Source: Coprinus comatus (taxonomy: Eukaryota > Basidiomycota > Agaricomycetes > Agaricales > Agaricaceae). Taken from it: DNA of 64,000 bases. This document shows, piece after piece, positions 54,933 to 64,000 of this stretch. Where the stretch lies: NCBI GenBank assembly GCA_034638255.1, contig JAWPGT010000006.1:62001-126000 (forward strand), written 5' to 3'. The notes under the pieces are model-generated. The model was not told the DNA's origin and searched no databases. It was given only the letters and a program-made list of their open reading frames with translations. Positions within the stretch are counted from its first letter, which is position 1. Every line of letters starts with the position of its first letter. A program made the position numbers and the translations under genes.

Positions 54933-55555
54933 GGTGCTAATTGGTCTATCATAAAGTGTAAGTTTATAGCTTCTTAAATGGCTCAGATTGATTTACGGGT
55001 GTGTGGATTGGCCAAATATGTCGTTAAGAGTCAAGACTGAGAAGCAGTAAGAGGATTGATGTGTGTGTCTCAATGATGTGGTCGTGTTACAGTAAAGCAT
55101 AGACCAAGTATAAAGGTATATCCGAGTGTAGCTGAAATTACCCAGTAACTGCGGACACGACACTTCATCAGTCTATTATTAGATTTATTGATCATCAAAT
55201 ATATTTATATCTATACTAATGAAGATTCCCAACGAATGTTCGAGGGAGAAAGCTAAAAAAAAAACAGACCTTATCAATGAATTATGCAAATTTAACGTAC
55301 CATTACTGTTACACTACCTTCACGTATTGCGACTTACAAATAACTACTAAATAACGGTCTAGCTGATTGTTTTCAATGAACATATATGCAGAAAAACCGG
55401 AAATATTAATACCAGAGCATGTATTAGTATATGTATGTGTACAATTTTGAAAGTTAATTGAGGAAATTGTTTATGGCTGAGAGGGAGTGAAATGGAATAG
55501 TTTGTGAGTGAATGAATTGGATATTTCCCTCCAAGTCTTTATTGAAAGCTCCACT
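54933..55555. other. Intergenic region
   Basis: About 620 bp, AT-rich, with the promoter of the small secreted protein gene and the 3' flank of the next minus-strand gene. Nothing recognised. Confidence 0.4.
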
Positions 55556-56005
55556 TCAAGTACTATAGCCATCCAGAGTGCCAAGATGACGGAAGCGGTT
55601 TGCAATACTCTGAAGTCTTTGGGATCGAGTTGACTCCATCATCCCTACCGATGTAGCTTCCTTTCTCAGTGTCTGAGGGTCCACTTGAAATGACATGGCA
55701 GATACAGCGTTAACATTGGATTTGGATTTGGGAATGTATATCTCGAAGTCTAAATTTTCACTGGACTCTTCTGTGTAACGAACGGCTTCAGGATATCGTG
55801 AGCAATCAAAGGGGAAGTTATTGTTTTGTTGTGGTTGTGGTTGTGGTTGTGATGTAACTTGGGGATTTCCGATAATGTCTTGAAGTATAATTTCTTGAAT
55901 AGAATTGGTTATATACTGAACATCGTCATTTTGCATGAATTGAGCGCTGTCGGTGTTCCACGGATAGACTGGAGAGGATATTTCGCAAATGGTAGTTGAA
56001 GACAT
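55556..56005 (-). CDS. Hypothetical protein
   Basis: A 149-residue intronless frame, MSSTTICEISSPVYPWNTDS at 56005, with a short Gln/Pro repeat (QPQPQPQQNNN) and a C-terminal basic stretch (SQRLQSIANRFRHLGTLDG). No signal peptide, TM or known domain. It stands head-to-head with the hypothetical gene at 56805. Real coding is likely but not proven. Confidence 0.45.
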   Translation of the reverse strand: MSSTTICEISSPVYPWNTDSAQFMQNDDVQYITNSIQEIILQDIIGNPQVTSQPQPQPQQNNNFPFDCSRYPEAVRYTEESSENLDFEIYIPKSKSNVNAVSAMSFQVDPQTLRKEATSVGMMESTRSQRLQSIANRFRHLGTLDGYST

Positions 56006-56804
56006 GGTTGTCTGGAGGTGATAGAGATAGAAGAGCTGAGTATACCGATGAGAGAACGACTGCTAATGATACATCGAGAACTTTACCTTTTATATTGTAT
56101 AAACTTTCCGAAGTTCCGAGTCAGTCGACAAGGCCTCACGACTGCTTGGACCCGGAGTTAGAGATACCCCACCCTCTTTCGCCCCATTCGCCTCCTTGAA
56201 AATTGAAGGTCCGAGCAGGTCTGAGCTACTGGTCCATGCCATAATGCAAATTCGGAGACCGACCCTGATGCAATCGGAAATTTCAAAATTACTTAATTGT
56301 AACAAAACAAAGGCTGTTATACTTACCACCCTGCCGTAGTGTCCAATAAAAAGGAACAAGCACACAATAACAAAGAAGAAAAGATCAGACAAAAAAAAGT
56401 AAAAATACATTTATAAACACTGTAACCCGTTAGACCAAATCAGACGAAGCTACAACGGATATTATAGATATGGACCTCATACACACAAAATCATACATAT
56501 GCGAACTCCAATTTTTTTTAATTATTCTGTTACGACTTTTGTCTTTTTAATTATTAGATCTCAAATTTTCGAATCTCAAGACTTAAAAGACAATATTAGA
56601 AAATTCCGATTATACAGTACGTACCAGGTCCAAACAATTACTTGATTACTCGTCTGTTTCCAACAAATTTCAAACATATGGTGCAAAAAGGGTCGATAGA
56701 GCAAAGACTAGCAGTTCACTGTAATCACGAGCATAATATAAAGGTCTCACTCAGAATTCGACCCTTCTCATCCCCTCACGATTGACCATCAGAGTTTCTC
56801 CCCA
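56006..56804. other. Intergenic region between two divergent hypothetical genes
   Basis: About 800 bp, AT-rich in 56340-56640. No gene or repeat recognised. Confidence 0.4.
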
Positions 56805-57221
56805 ATGACTTCTTCTGCTACCATCTTAAACGGCATTGCACCCACCGGCCACAACCCGAACCCCATAGGAAACAAGAGTCTTACTTTAGATTTTGACGAT
56901 TACAATTTCGATGACGATCCCAGTTCATTTTCCCTCCAAGTTGAATCAAACGCGGACACTGCAAATCTCGACATTGAATATGAATTTACAACTTTCAACT
57001 ACCTGGACCTTGATTGTATGATGGTGAAAACCACCAAAACTGACTTTAATAAGGAAGAGTTGATTGTGGAAGTGACTTCTTTGATCTCCAAAATCGAAAA
57101 GGCCGAAGAAGAAATACGAGTATTGTGTGGGAACCGTGATAACATTGGAATAAGTGCTGTGAAAGATTTGAAAGCAAGAGTTTTTGTGAGGAGGGAACGA
57201 CATCGGTCCTGCTACTATTAA
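56805..57221 (+). CDS. Hypothetical acidic coiled-coil protein, possibly longer
   Basis: MTSSATILNGIAPTGHNPNP, then an acidic stretch (LTLDFDDYNFDDDPSSFSLQ) and a coiled coil (LIVEVTSLISKIEKAEEEIR). In the frame followed, the protein stops at 57221. Directly after, another frame reads DIGPATIKTLNAMHRSLISH and ends VQKLEG at 57327, echoing the preceding NIGISAVKDLKA. A frameshift or a short unrecognised intron may hide a longer protein to 57327. No known family. Confidence 0.5.
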   Translation: MTSSATILNGIAPTGHNPNPIGNKSLTLDFDDYNFDDDPSSFSLQVESNADTANLDIEYEFTTFNYLDLDCMMVKTTKTDFNKEELIVEVTSLISKIEKAEEEIRVLCGNRDNIGISAVKDLKARVFVRRERHRSCYY

Positions 57222-57327
57222 AACCTTGAATGCAATGCACAGGTCTTTGATTTCTCATATAGAAGTACTTAGACTGGGGTTAATGCAAAGGGATTTGATC
57301 TCTCAAGTTCAGAAACTTGAAGGGTGA

Positions 57328-58107
57328 TTCATGATAAATCAGGCGGATAGGAAGGATCAATAGTTAATACATAGTGGTGGTTAGGGTCGGCTCATTGACA
57401 AAGGGAAGGGAGCAATGTGTGGGTGCGTATGTTTGAAGGAGAATGTGAAGAAGGGTCTCTGGACTTCGGTGTTATTTTTGTAAATATATCCGTGAAGTAT
57501 AGTAGCCTGTAGGGTGATATACGAGGTCCTTTACCTGATATCTTTAGATCTCTGGGATATGTACATTAGCCTATTGTAATGTGAATACTAAGTATAGGTT
57601 TTTATTAATGATTGTGTGAAAGAGTTAGAGTAAAAGGGATTACCGTACACAAGTACCGAGAATTTGGTGGAGACTAACTATCTCTCGGCAGAACGGCACA
57701 TCGGGAAATACCGAACGTACAGACTCCGACTATTTACTGACAAGTGCGCTGCATCATTGTTGTCAGTAAGTATGGCCAAAAATCTGAAACATTTTTATTT
57801 CTGCTCCTAAAATTGTAAAATATGATATGTCGTAGAAAATATGTCTATCGAACGCCTCGCTTCGAGAGTTCGAGGAAGAAGACAAGGGGTGTGGCTGAGG
57901 ATTCTTTTCCCACGGCGGATGTGCTAAGGTGTGTGCATGTATTTGTACTGAACCTTAAACGCATTGAGCAGTCAACGGTGACTTCGACAGTGACTAGGCC
58001 AACACCCCGCCAACCCAAATTCCCCACCACCGAAGCCTTCGTCGTAGATCTTACCAGACTACCGCGAAATTCGTCTCTTTTCTTCAAAAAAAAACAGTCT
58101 TACAGTC
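57328..58107. other. Intergenic region with NAC-beta promoter
   Basis: About 780 bp. The last ~150 bp (gcgaaattcgtctcttttcttc) is a pyrimidine-rich leader of the highly expressed NAC-beta gene. An open frame (57822-58205) crossing the NAC start is a shadow. Confidence 0.45.
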
Positions 58108-58925
58108 ATGGATCCCGCAAAATTGGCCAAATTGCAGGCTGCTGCTGCCGCCAACCGTATTGGTGCGTTGCGGCATTTTTCGGTACATTGTGTAGTGAAT
58201 ACTGATGTTATTGCGATCTCTTTCTCTTTCTTTATCGGATCGAACTCGAAATCTTTGTCTTACGCGCGTGAATGGATTTGTTTTACGGCTCTTTGGTGTT
58301 ATCCCCTGATATCTCCCGGACGAACCCGAAAATCGATGAATTATCCCATATATGCGCCCTTTAAATGAATATGACGTGCATACATCTACTGCAGGTGGAA
58401 AGGGTAGCGTGCGCCGAAAGGTTGTCCGCAAAACCAAGGCATCAACAGCAGGTGATGACAAGAAGCTGCAAGGTGCTCTTAAGAAGTTGAACGTTCAACC
58501 CATCGCCGGTGTGGAGGAAGTCAACATGTTCAGGGAGGATGGAAACGTGCTACACTTCACAGCACCCAAAGGTGAGCCCGAAATTTATTTTTTGTTCTAT
58601 TTTTAATGTCTATGACATTGAGATTTTATGCATATGTACTAACAATCAATATTTAGTTCATGCTGCTGTCAGCGCCAACACCTTCGCCGTCTACGGTCAA
58701 GGCCAGGTCAAGGAACTTACAGAGCTTGTTCCCGGAATCCTCAACCAACTCGGTCCCGACTCGCTCGCGTCGTTGCGCAAGTTGGCCGAGTCCTACCAGG
58801 CAATCCAACAAAGCCAACAGAGGCCCACCGGCGCTGAGGATGATGATGATGATGTCCCCGACCTCGTGGAGAACTTCGATGCTGAGGCTGAGGCTGAGGG
58901 CGAGAAGGCTGCAGCACTTGATTAA
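58108..58925 (+). CDS. egd1: Nascent polypeptide-associated complex subunit beta (EGD1/BTF3-like)
   Basis: The NAC heterodimer binds nascent chains at the ribosome exit. The start at 58108 gives [20 protein letters not shown]. After the first intron (58163-58394, 232 nt) comes [20 protein letters not shown], which contains the ribosome-binding RRK-x-KK-type motif. The NAC domain is [20 protein letters not shown], then [10 protein letters not shown] and [20 protein letters not shown]. The end is acidic ([16 protein letters not shown]...ALD) at 58925. The second intron is 58572-58656. Codons are strongly C-ending, as expected for a highly expressed gene. Length (about 165 residues) is normal. 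Very sure. Confidence 0.96.
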
Positions 58926-59502
58926 GTTAGCCGGGAGTCTGCGTGATAGGGTGTGTGCGATGGTTAGGCTGGAGCGTGATATACATGATTGATTGATTGA
59001 TTTTGGAGAGCTTCGAGCTGCTGTTTCTCTGTGTGTAGTGTTTGTTGGTTTTCTATGAGTAGGTGCTAGGCCTTTTGATGGTAAGTGGGGAGTGAGAGTA
59101 GCGCACAAGGACCATGAAGAATTTTAACGATCTTATTCTCTTTCCTCTCTTTGTTCTCCAGCATGTATTCCATCCTCTCAACCTATATCTGAATTTGTCG
59201 TTTTCGTCTGTCCATTTTTGTTGTATCGTTGTGCTACTATACTAGCAAATCCGAAAATTATCATATGGTCTGAAAGTATGAGGATGCAAATATAGTCAAC
59301 AAAATTATTACTGTTGCAAGGTTGACTCACACAAGATCTAATTATAATGAATACAGGCAAAGCAGAGGCACATGCATCACCTCTCGGCTGTCATTTTGTA
59401 CACAAACGGAGATAAAAGTGGATGGATGTGGACCAGGGAATATATCAAATTGTTAACCAACTATTCCCACAATCCTTGTCCTTGGCTGCGGTCTACTACT
59501 TC
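58926..59502. other. Intergenic region
   Basis: About 580 bp between NAC-beta and 7TM paralog 4. Short GATT repeats at 58989-59001 and otherwise nothing recognised. Confidence 0.4.
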
Positions 59503-60693
59503 ATGTCACCTCACTTTGCAAAATGTAAACATCTATCACCAAACTACGCCATTGGGGACTGTGATAGTTTAACTATCTTAGAGCAAATATGGGGGGTTGG
59601 TACATTGATTGGGTGGTGGATGTGTGGTGGGTTAATGGTACTGGGAGTTATCTGCTTTAGACAGCTATGCTTCCACAGGGGAGAGGTTTCAAGGATACGA
59701 ACCAGGTTGCGGTGGTTTATCGTTGTATTATTAACTTTAAACACAGCATTTTCAGGCTTGAATTTTGCCATGGATGTTGTTCTCAAATTATCATCCTCTT
59801 GGGCATTCCAGAACGAGAACAGCACGGTCGGGTTAGATGTAGCTTCAAACGTGATTGCTTTTTACATTGCAACGATGTGTGATGGACTTTTGGTTCGTAG
59901 AACAATATCTATTATTAGTCTATCTTTTATTGGAATCTGAACATTTAATTCTTAAGGTATGGCGGTGTTATAGGTTGAAGACAATGCTGGCTACCAAAAG
60001 TACCCACTGGTTCCTCCGACTTGGACAAAACGTCTTCTTAGTATTTCCTCTATTGACATTATGTATTTTTACTTTTGGTAAGTTACACTTTTAACATCTA
60101 CGTATCTTGGAACTAAAGACATTTTCTTCATCTTAAGTCTCGGGTGTCATCGCCACTGTGATATTACACTTTGGCACCCTTATAGCATCAGACTTTCATA
60201 TTACCGGACGAAAAATGTTCACCATTGCTCTATCATCCAACATTATTCTCAACCTATTGGCAACATGTTACTTGGCAATTCGACTTTTGCTTCATAGGCG
60301 TATGATTCTATGGGGTTTCGGCCTTGAAAGTATACAAGCTCCTGCTGCCGGTGGAGAACACATGAGGATTATCGGGATCCTTCTTGAATCTGCTGCTTTG
60401 AATATTCCAATCACTATCGCTGCTGTGATTCTTATTGCCTTATTTGATAAAGATCAAGCGGCAGTAATGCCCATTATTATCCCAGCACAGGTAAAGTAGT
60501 AATCTATATCCAGCAAGAGATACGCTAACTAATAATATATTGAATCTAGTCTTTTGCGTCGATTTTGGTTATTTATCAAGTTGCGAGTGGAAGAGCTATT
60601 GAGAGCGTCGGAGAAGTAAGCTATTGGAGAACTACAGAGAGACAGATGACAAGTCTAAGTAACACAAATGGATTAAGTGGAGAACTGACTTAA
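59503..60693 (+). CDS. 7TM family protein, paralog 4 (intact)
   Basis: The start at Met 59503 (MSPHFAKCKHLSPNYAIGDC) was chosen because it aligns with the N-termini of paralogs 1 and 2; an upstream Met at 59422 is possible. TM1 GVGTLIGWWMCGGLMVLGVI, TM2 WFIVVLLTLNTAFSGLNFAM, TM3 NVIAFYIATMCDGLL, then VWRCYRLKTMLATKSTHWFL, TM4 FLVFPLLTLCIFTF, TM5 IALSSNIILNLLATCYLAIR, the signature EHMRIIGILLESAALNIPIT, and TM7 SFASILVIYQVASGRAIESV, ending SGELT at 60693. Four exons or more, all in frame. More diverged from paralogs 1 to 3 than they are from one another. Function unknown. Confidence 0.8.
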
Positions 60694-61340
60694 TTATATG
60701 TCTATATACCATAATTATCATGAGTCGAGAAAATAGTATCCTCAATGATTTGGATGTGACGCGAATATTCCATTACATTCCCCAGCTCTTTCTTTCCCGG
60801 AAAGATGCTTTATTTATGGGTGTAATAGTATAATGATATCACTGCCAACTTTCGCGACTGAGCACTGAGTCATGGAGTCGGACCTTGCAAAATCTTGCAA
60901 AATCTGTTGCCTTGAGACCCAGGGGGCCGCCGTACTAACAATTCAATTCACCAACCCCTTTGACGGCACCAGCCCAGTGGCCGCCTCGCAGGGACCACCG
61001 TGACGCATTTTTGCAACGCATTTTTAATACATTTTGGAGTGTTTAATAGTCATTGATTCATCCATGATCCTAGCAGTGTGTAAATACTAAACCTACTACG
61101 CTCCCAAATCCGAATGACTATGGTTTGAGAATTAGTTTCTCAGCCAGGGGAAATCTTCATGACTTTATATTACTTATCGCATTAATATTCTTACATCTTC
61201 AACTAAGAGTCCATTTAGGTTGCCCAAAGCGGGGAGTATGGTAAACCTGGACTCCAAAATATCACCACGTGACACTGTGACAATGTGGGAAGTCCACAAT
61301 TGTTCTACTCAGAGAACATTAACCTGCACGCTAGTCCTGG
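60694..61340. other. Intergenic region
   Basis: About 650 bp with no supported gene between 7TM paralog 4 and the FunK1 kinase gene. Confidence 0.4.
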
Positions 61341-64000
61341 ATGTCGCCTCGCAAAAGAAAAAATATGAATATGGAAGAAAGTAAAATAAATGCGAAGAAA
61401 ATTCGAACTGGCTCATTCGGCTTCCATCAGGTGAGCTCGCCGTTGGGTGTAGTGTTCAACTACAATACTGACTTCCTGTAGGAGATTAACCTTAACGCGC
61501 GATACTTGAGAACGGGAAGCAGTAATATCCATCTTATTCATGATACTAATGAACCTCGAGACTCTGATTCCAGCCTGAGTTCAGAATCAGCATCTCATTC
61601 TCAGAATCATAGTCATCGGCTCAAAAGTTTTGATCTTGTTGAACACCTATTCGGGTCTCTAGTTCCAATCAGAGTTGCGGCAGTCGTTCTTCTAGCATTC
61701 CTTCAACTCGACCTGGTCCAAGTTCGCAGCCAACATGATGATGTACCGCACCCAGTCTCTACCGAAGACCATATTGACTCTTGTATTCATGCCGCTGTTG
61801 AGCTACATAACAAGCTTTACCAGAAGAAGGCTGAAGGTATCCGCAGCCTTTACCATTGGGAATGGTCACCTCACTTCAACACACGGACAGGGGCAGGAGC
61901 AGCGCTGTTCCTTAACATAGTCGCTATAATAGCACACCAGGTCGTATCATCTGTATCCGCCCCCTCAGGATTAGCGAACACGCCGATTAAAATCCTCTGG
62001 ACCACTATTTCTAATCCAAATGATTCGTCGGTTCACCAATGTGAAGATGGTCAGACACCTTCTTCTTCATCTTGTAGTTCAAGCAATGACTCGGATAGAC
62101 AGGACCTTAACATCGTTGCCATACCAATTGAAGCATTCACAACACTGGGTCCTTCCGACAACGCGGGGCACTCATCTATCTTCTCCAAACTCAAAACCAT
62201 ATTAAGCGATACTCCTACCACAACCACATCCCTCTCTGCAACGTATCCATCATGGACATCATTTTCTTCAGGCGACAATCCATCAATTATCCATCACAAA
62301 GAAAGAGACAGGCGCCCTTCCGTCTTTTCAACAATTGAATCCATCTTCACCGACCTTCCTACCAATACCCCACCAACTTCCAACGAAACCTCCCCTTCGG
62401 TGGCGTCCTCTACTAATGAGCTAGAAGATTATGTTGGTGTAGAGGACCTCCGCACCCTTCTTTGGTCACAAACTAAATGGTTACCAATTGATTTACAAGA
62501 TTTCTCCCATTTACAACAAAATCAAATCCAACCCGAATTCATGTGTTTTGAAGGTTTCACCGCCACTGGAAAGGTGGAAGACACACAAGATTCACCCTCC
62601 AACTATGTTTCCCGAGTGCTAACGTCCATGCAACGGCAACAGCTCGCACAACCTCATTTGCACTTTGTGCTTGGTGTAGTTATGATGGGGGATATGATAT
62701 CATTGTGTAGAGGTGACTCAATGGGTACAGAGGAATGTACATTTGATCTTCGTACTGGGAGTGGGATATTGGAGATTATTCGTTTGGCATTGGGACTAGC
62801 GATTGCAGACAACAAAACACTTGGATACGATCTTGATTTTGAACTGGAGAAGGCATTTGGTCATAGTTCGGTTGAAGCGAGAAGTGAATGGAAGACAAAG
62901 ATTGGGAAAGGAATGGGAAATATCGATGAGGGTGTCGTGTTCATCCCGAAATACTACAACACCCCACCTGATAACACTGGCAGATCCCAACGCTACTATC
63001 TTCATTACTTGGTTGATAATCGTGGATCCTTTGGAGGTCGAATGACAAGAGTATGGTGCGCGTATCGACAAGTGAAGACCGAGGAAGAGATAATGGAATT
63101 GGTCCACGACGATGATCAAAATGAAGCTTGGGAAACTGTATTGCGTAAGGACAAGGACATCTTTGTTGGTCCCTATGCACTCAAGTACCAGAACACTGAC
63201 ACGTCGTCGATAACATGGAAGGAAAATGTGGTTTCGAGAATATTAGAAGCTGTTGAAAACGAGAAGAACATAACACAAGAAAATAGGCGAAGCGGTGTTG
63301 AATGTATTCTTCTTCCTCAATAGTAAGTATACTCCACTATTGAAGATCATCGCTTTACAAACATTTTTAGCATTCGCAAGGGTGCAAATATCCTTCATAG
63401 GCGTGGCATTACAGAAGAGAGAGGTGTCCCAGAGGCATTATCTCAGAATTCAAGCGGACATTATTCCAGTACAAAAAGTTCAAGGAAGTTGCTTTTGCAA
63501 TTGCTGATGGTCTGCGCGGTAGGTCTATCTAATATCTCGCAACTACTAATACACTTATCATGTGGAATTTAGCTATCAATTGGCTAAACCAATAAAGGTT
63601 TCCTCCATCGAGATATCAGCGATGGCAATCTATTGCTTTCACGAGAAAATCCCTCCATATTCGAGAAGCCTTTCTCGCCAGAATTGAAGGTTGTGTTGTG
63701 TCGCAGGAAGGTCTCCTCACCGAAAGGTATCTATGGCCTCCTCCACGACTTCGACCTTGCCGGCCTTGTGAGCGTTGTCAGTTTTCTCACTTTATAAATA
63801 CCACACCATACCACCATATTTATATATATTCACAACAGGAAAAACATCACAAGAAAATCCAGTCAGCAAATAAGGGTGAGGACTCCTCCATCAGTCCCAA
63901 GTCAAGCGTTCAAACGCACAGCAGTGGTCCAATCGTCTGTTTCTCTTGTATTGATCCTCTTCATCAAACAACTGACCCGATATTATAGGGAACTCCAGCA
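61341..64000 (+). CDS. FunK1-type fungal protein kinase (3' end outside window; apparent frameshifts)
   Basis: The start at 61341 gives MSPRKRKNMNMEESKINAKK. Intron 61431-61481; exon 2 runs to 63322. Landmarks: HLHFVLGVVMMGDMISLCRG (the FunK1 RRFVLG-like strand), ILEIIRLALGLAIADNKTLG, and VGPYALKYQNTD. After intron 63323-63370 come ANILHRRGITEERGVP, then SEFKRTLFQYKKFKEVAFAI, ADGLRAINWLN, GFLHRDISDGNLLL with the catalytic HRD-x-S-x-GN, and LLHDFDLAGL in place of DFG. The window ends in GTPA after an acceptor at 63989, so the gene continues. The frame breaks by one base at about 63430 and again at 63588-63590. FunK1 kinases are an expanded Agaricomycete family with unknown substrates. A Ser-rich insert occupies 62030-62400. 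Confidence 0.75.

Noticed and set aside
57822..58205. 127-codon frame overlapping the NAC-beta start
   Set aside because: Runs from intergenic DNA through the leader and first exon in another frame; no homology, and NAC-beta is certain.
1..64000. CRISPR arrays, bacterial operons, ribosome binding sites, LTR retrotransposons, rRNA
   Set aside because: The DNA is eukaryotic; I saw no regularly spaced repeats, no reverse transcriptase or transposase motifs and no rRNA sequence.

Overview
The window is a stretch of nuclear DNA from a basidiomycete fungus, most likely an Agaricomycete (mushroom-type). The evidence is intron-dense genes with introns of about 50-70 nt and GT-AG borders, a DUF6534-type membrane protein, a FunK1 fungal protein kinase, expanded F-box and multi-pass membrane families, small secreted Cys-rich protein genes, and a spliceosomal U2 snRNA with a fungal-type 5' end. 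All gene models are hand-spliced from the sequence. Functions are assigned from recognised family motifs, not from database searches.

Layout. 0-8.4 kb: the 3' part of an unknown membrane-anchored protein, the splicing factor gene clf1 (HAT repeats), a short relic resembling the N-terminus of the splicing helicase Prp22/DHX8, and a DUF6534 membrane protein on the minus strand. 8.9-17.4 kb: a mosaic with a U2 snRNA gene, a ~750 bp dispersed repeat in two copies, a 7TM paralog with an apparent frameshift, a duplicated 3' end of the coactosin gene fused to the second repeat copy, a GC-rich single-exon ORF and the relic of an AAA+ ATPase. 17.3-33.6 kb: mostly housekeeping genes. These are coactosin divergent from rrg9, a cytochrome P450, a PAQR (Izh-type) receptor, tRNA-Thr(CGT), the GID/CTLH ubiquitin-ligase subunit gid9, an aldo-keto reductase pseudogene and an SH3-PX sorting-nexin-like protein. 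34-49 kb: four paralogous F-box proteins around num1, the cortical dynein anchor with a long EV/IK repeat and a C-terminal PH domain. 49.7-61 kb: three more members of the 7TM family (one dead), a tandem pair of GNAT acetyltransferases, a small secreted Cys-rich protein, two low-complexity hypothetical genes and NAC-beta. 61.3-64 kb: a FunK1 kinase gene that runs off the right edge.

The genes do not form a pathway cluster. The notable biology is in the accessory content: two small families (F-box, four copies; 7TM, four copies) interleaved in about 50 kb with live and decaying members; a 5.5-17.4 kb zone where pieces of several unrelated genes sit beside duplicated DNA; and several single-base frameshifts in otherwise well-preserved genes, which could be real decay or uncorrected indel errors in the assembly.
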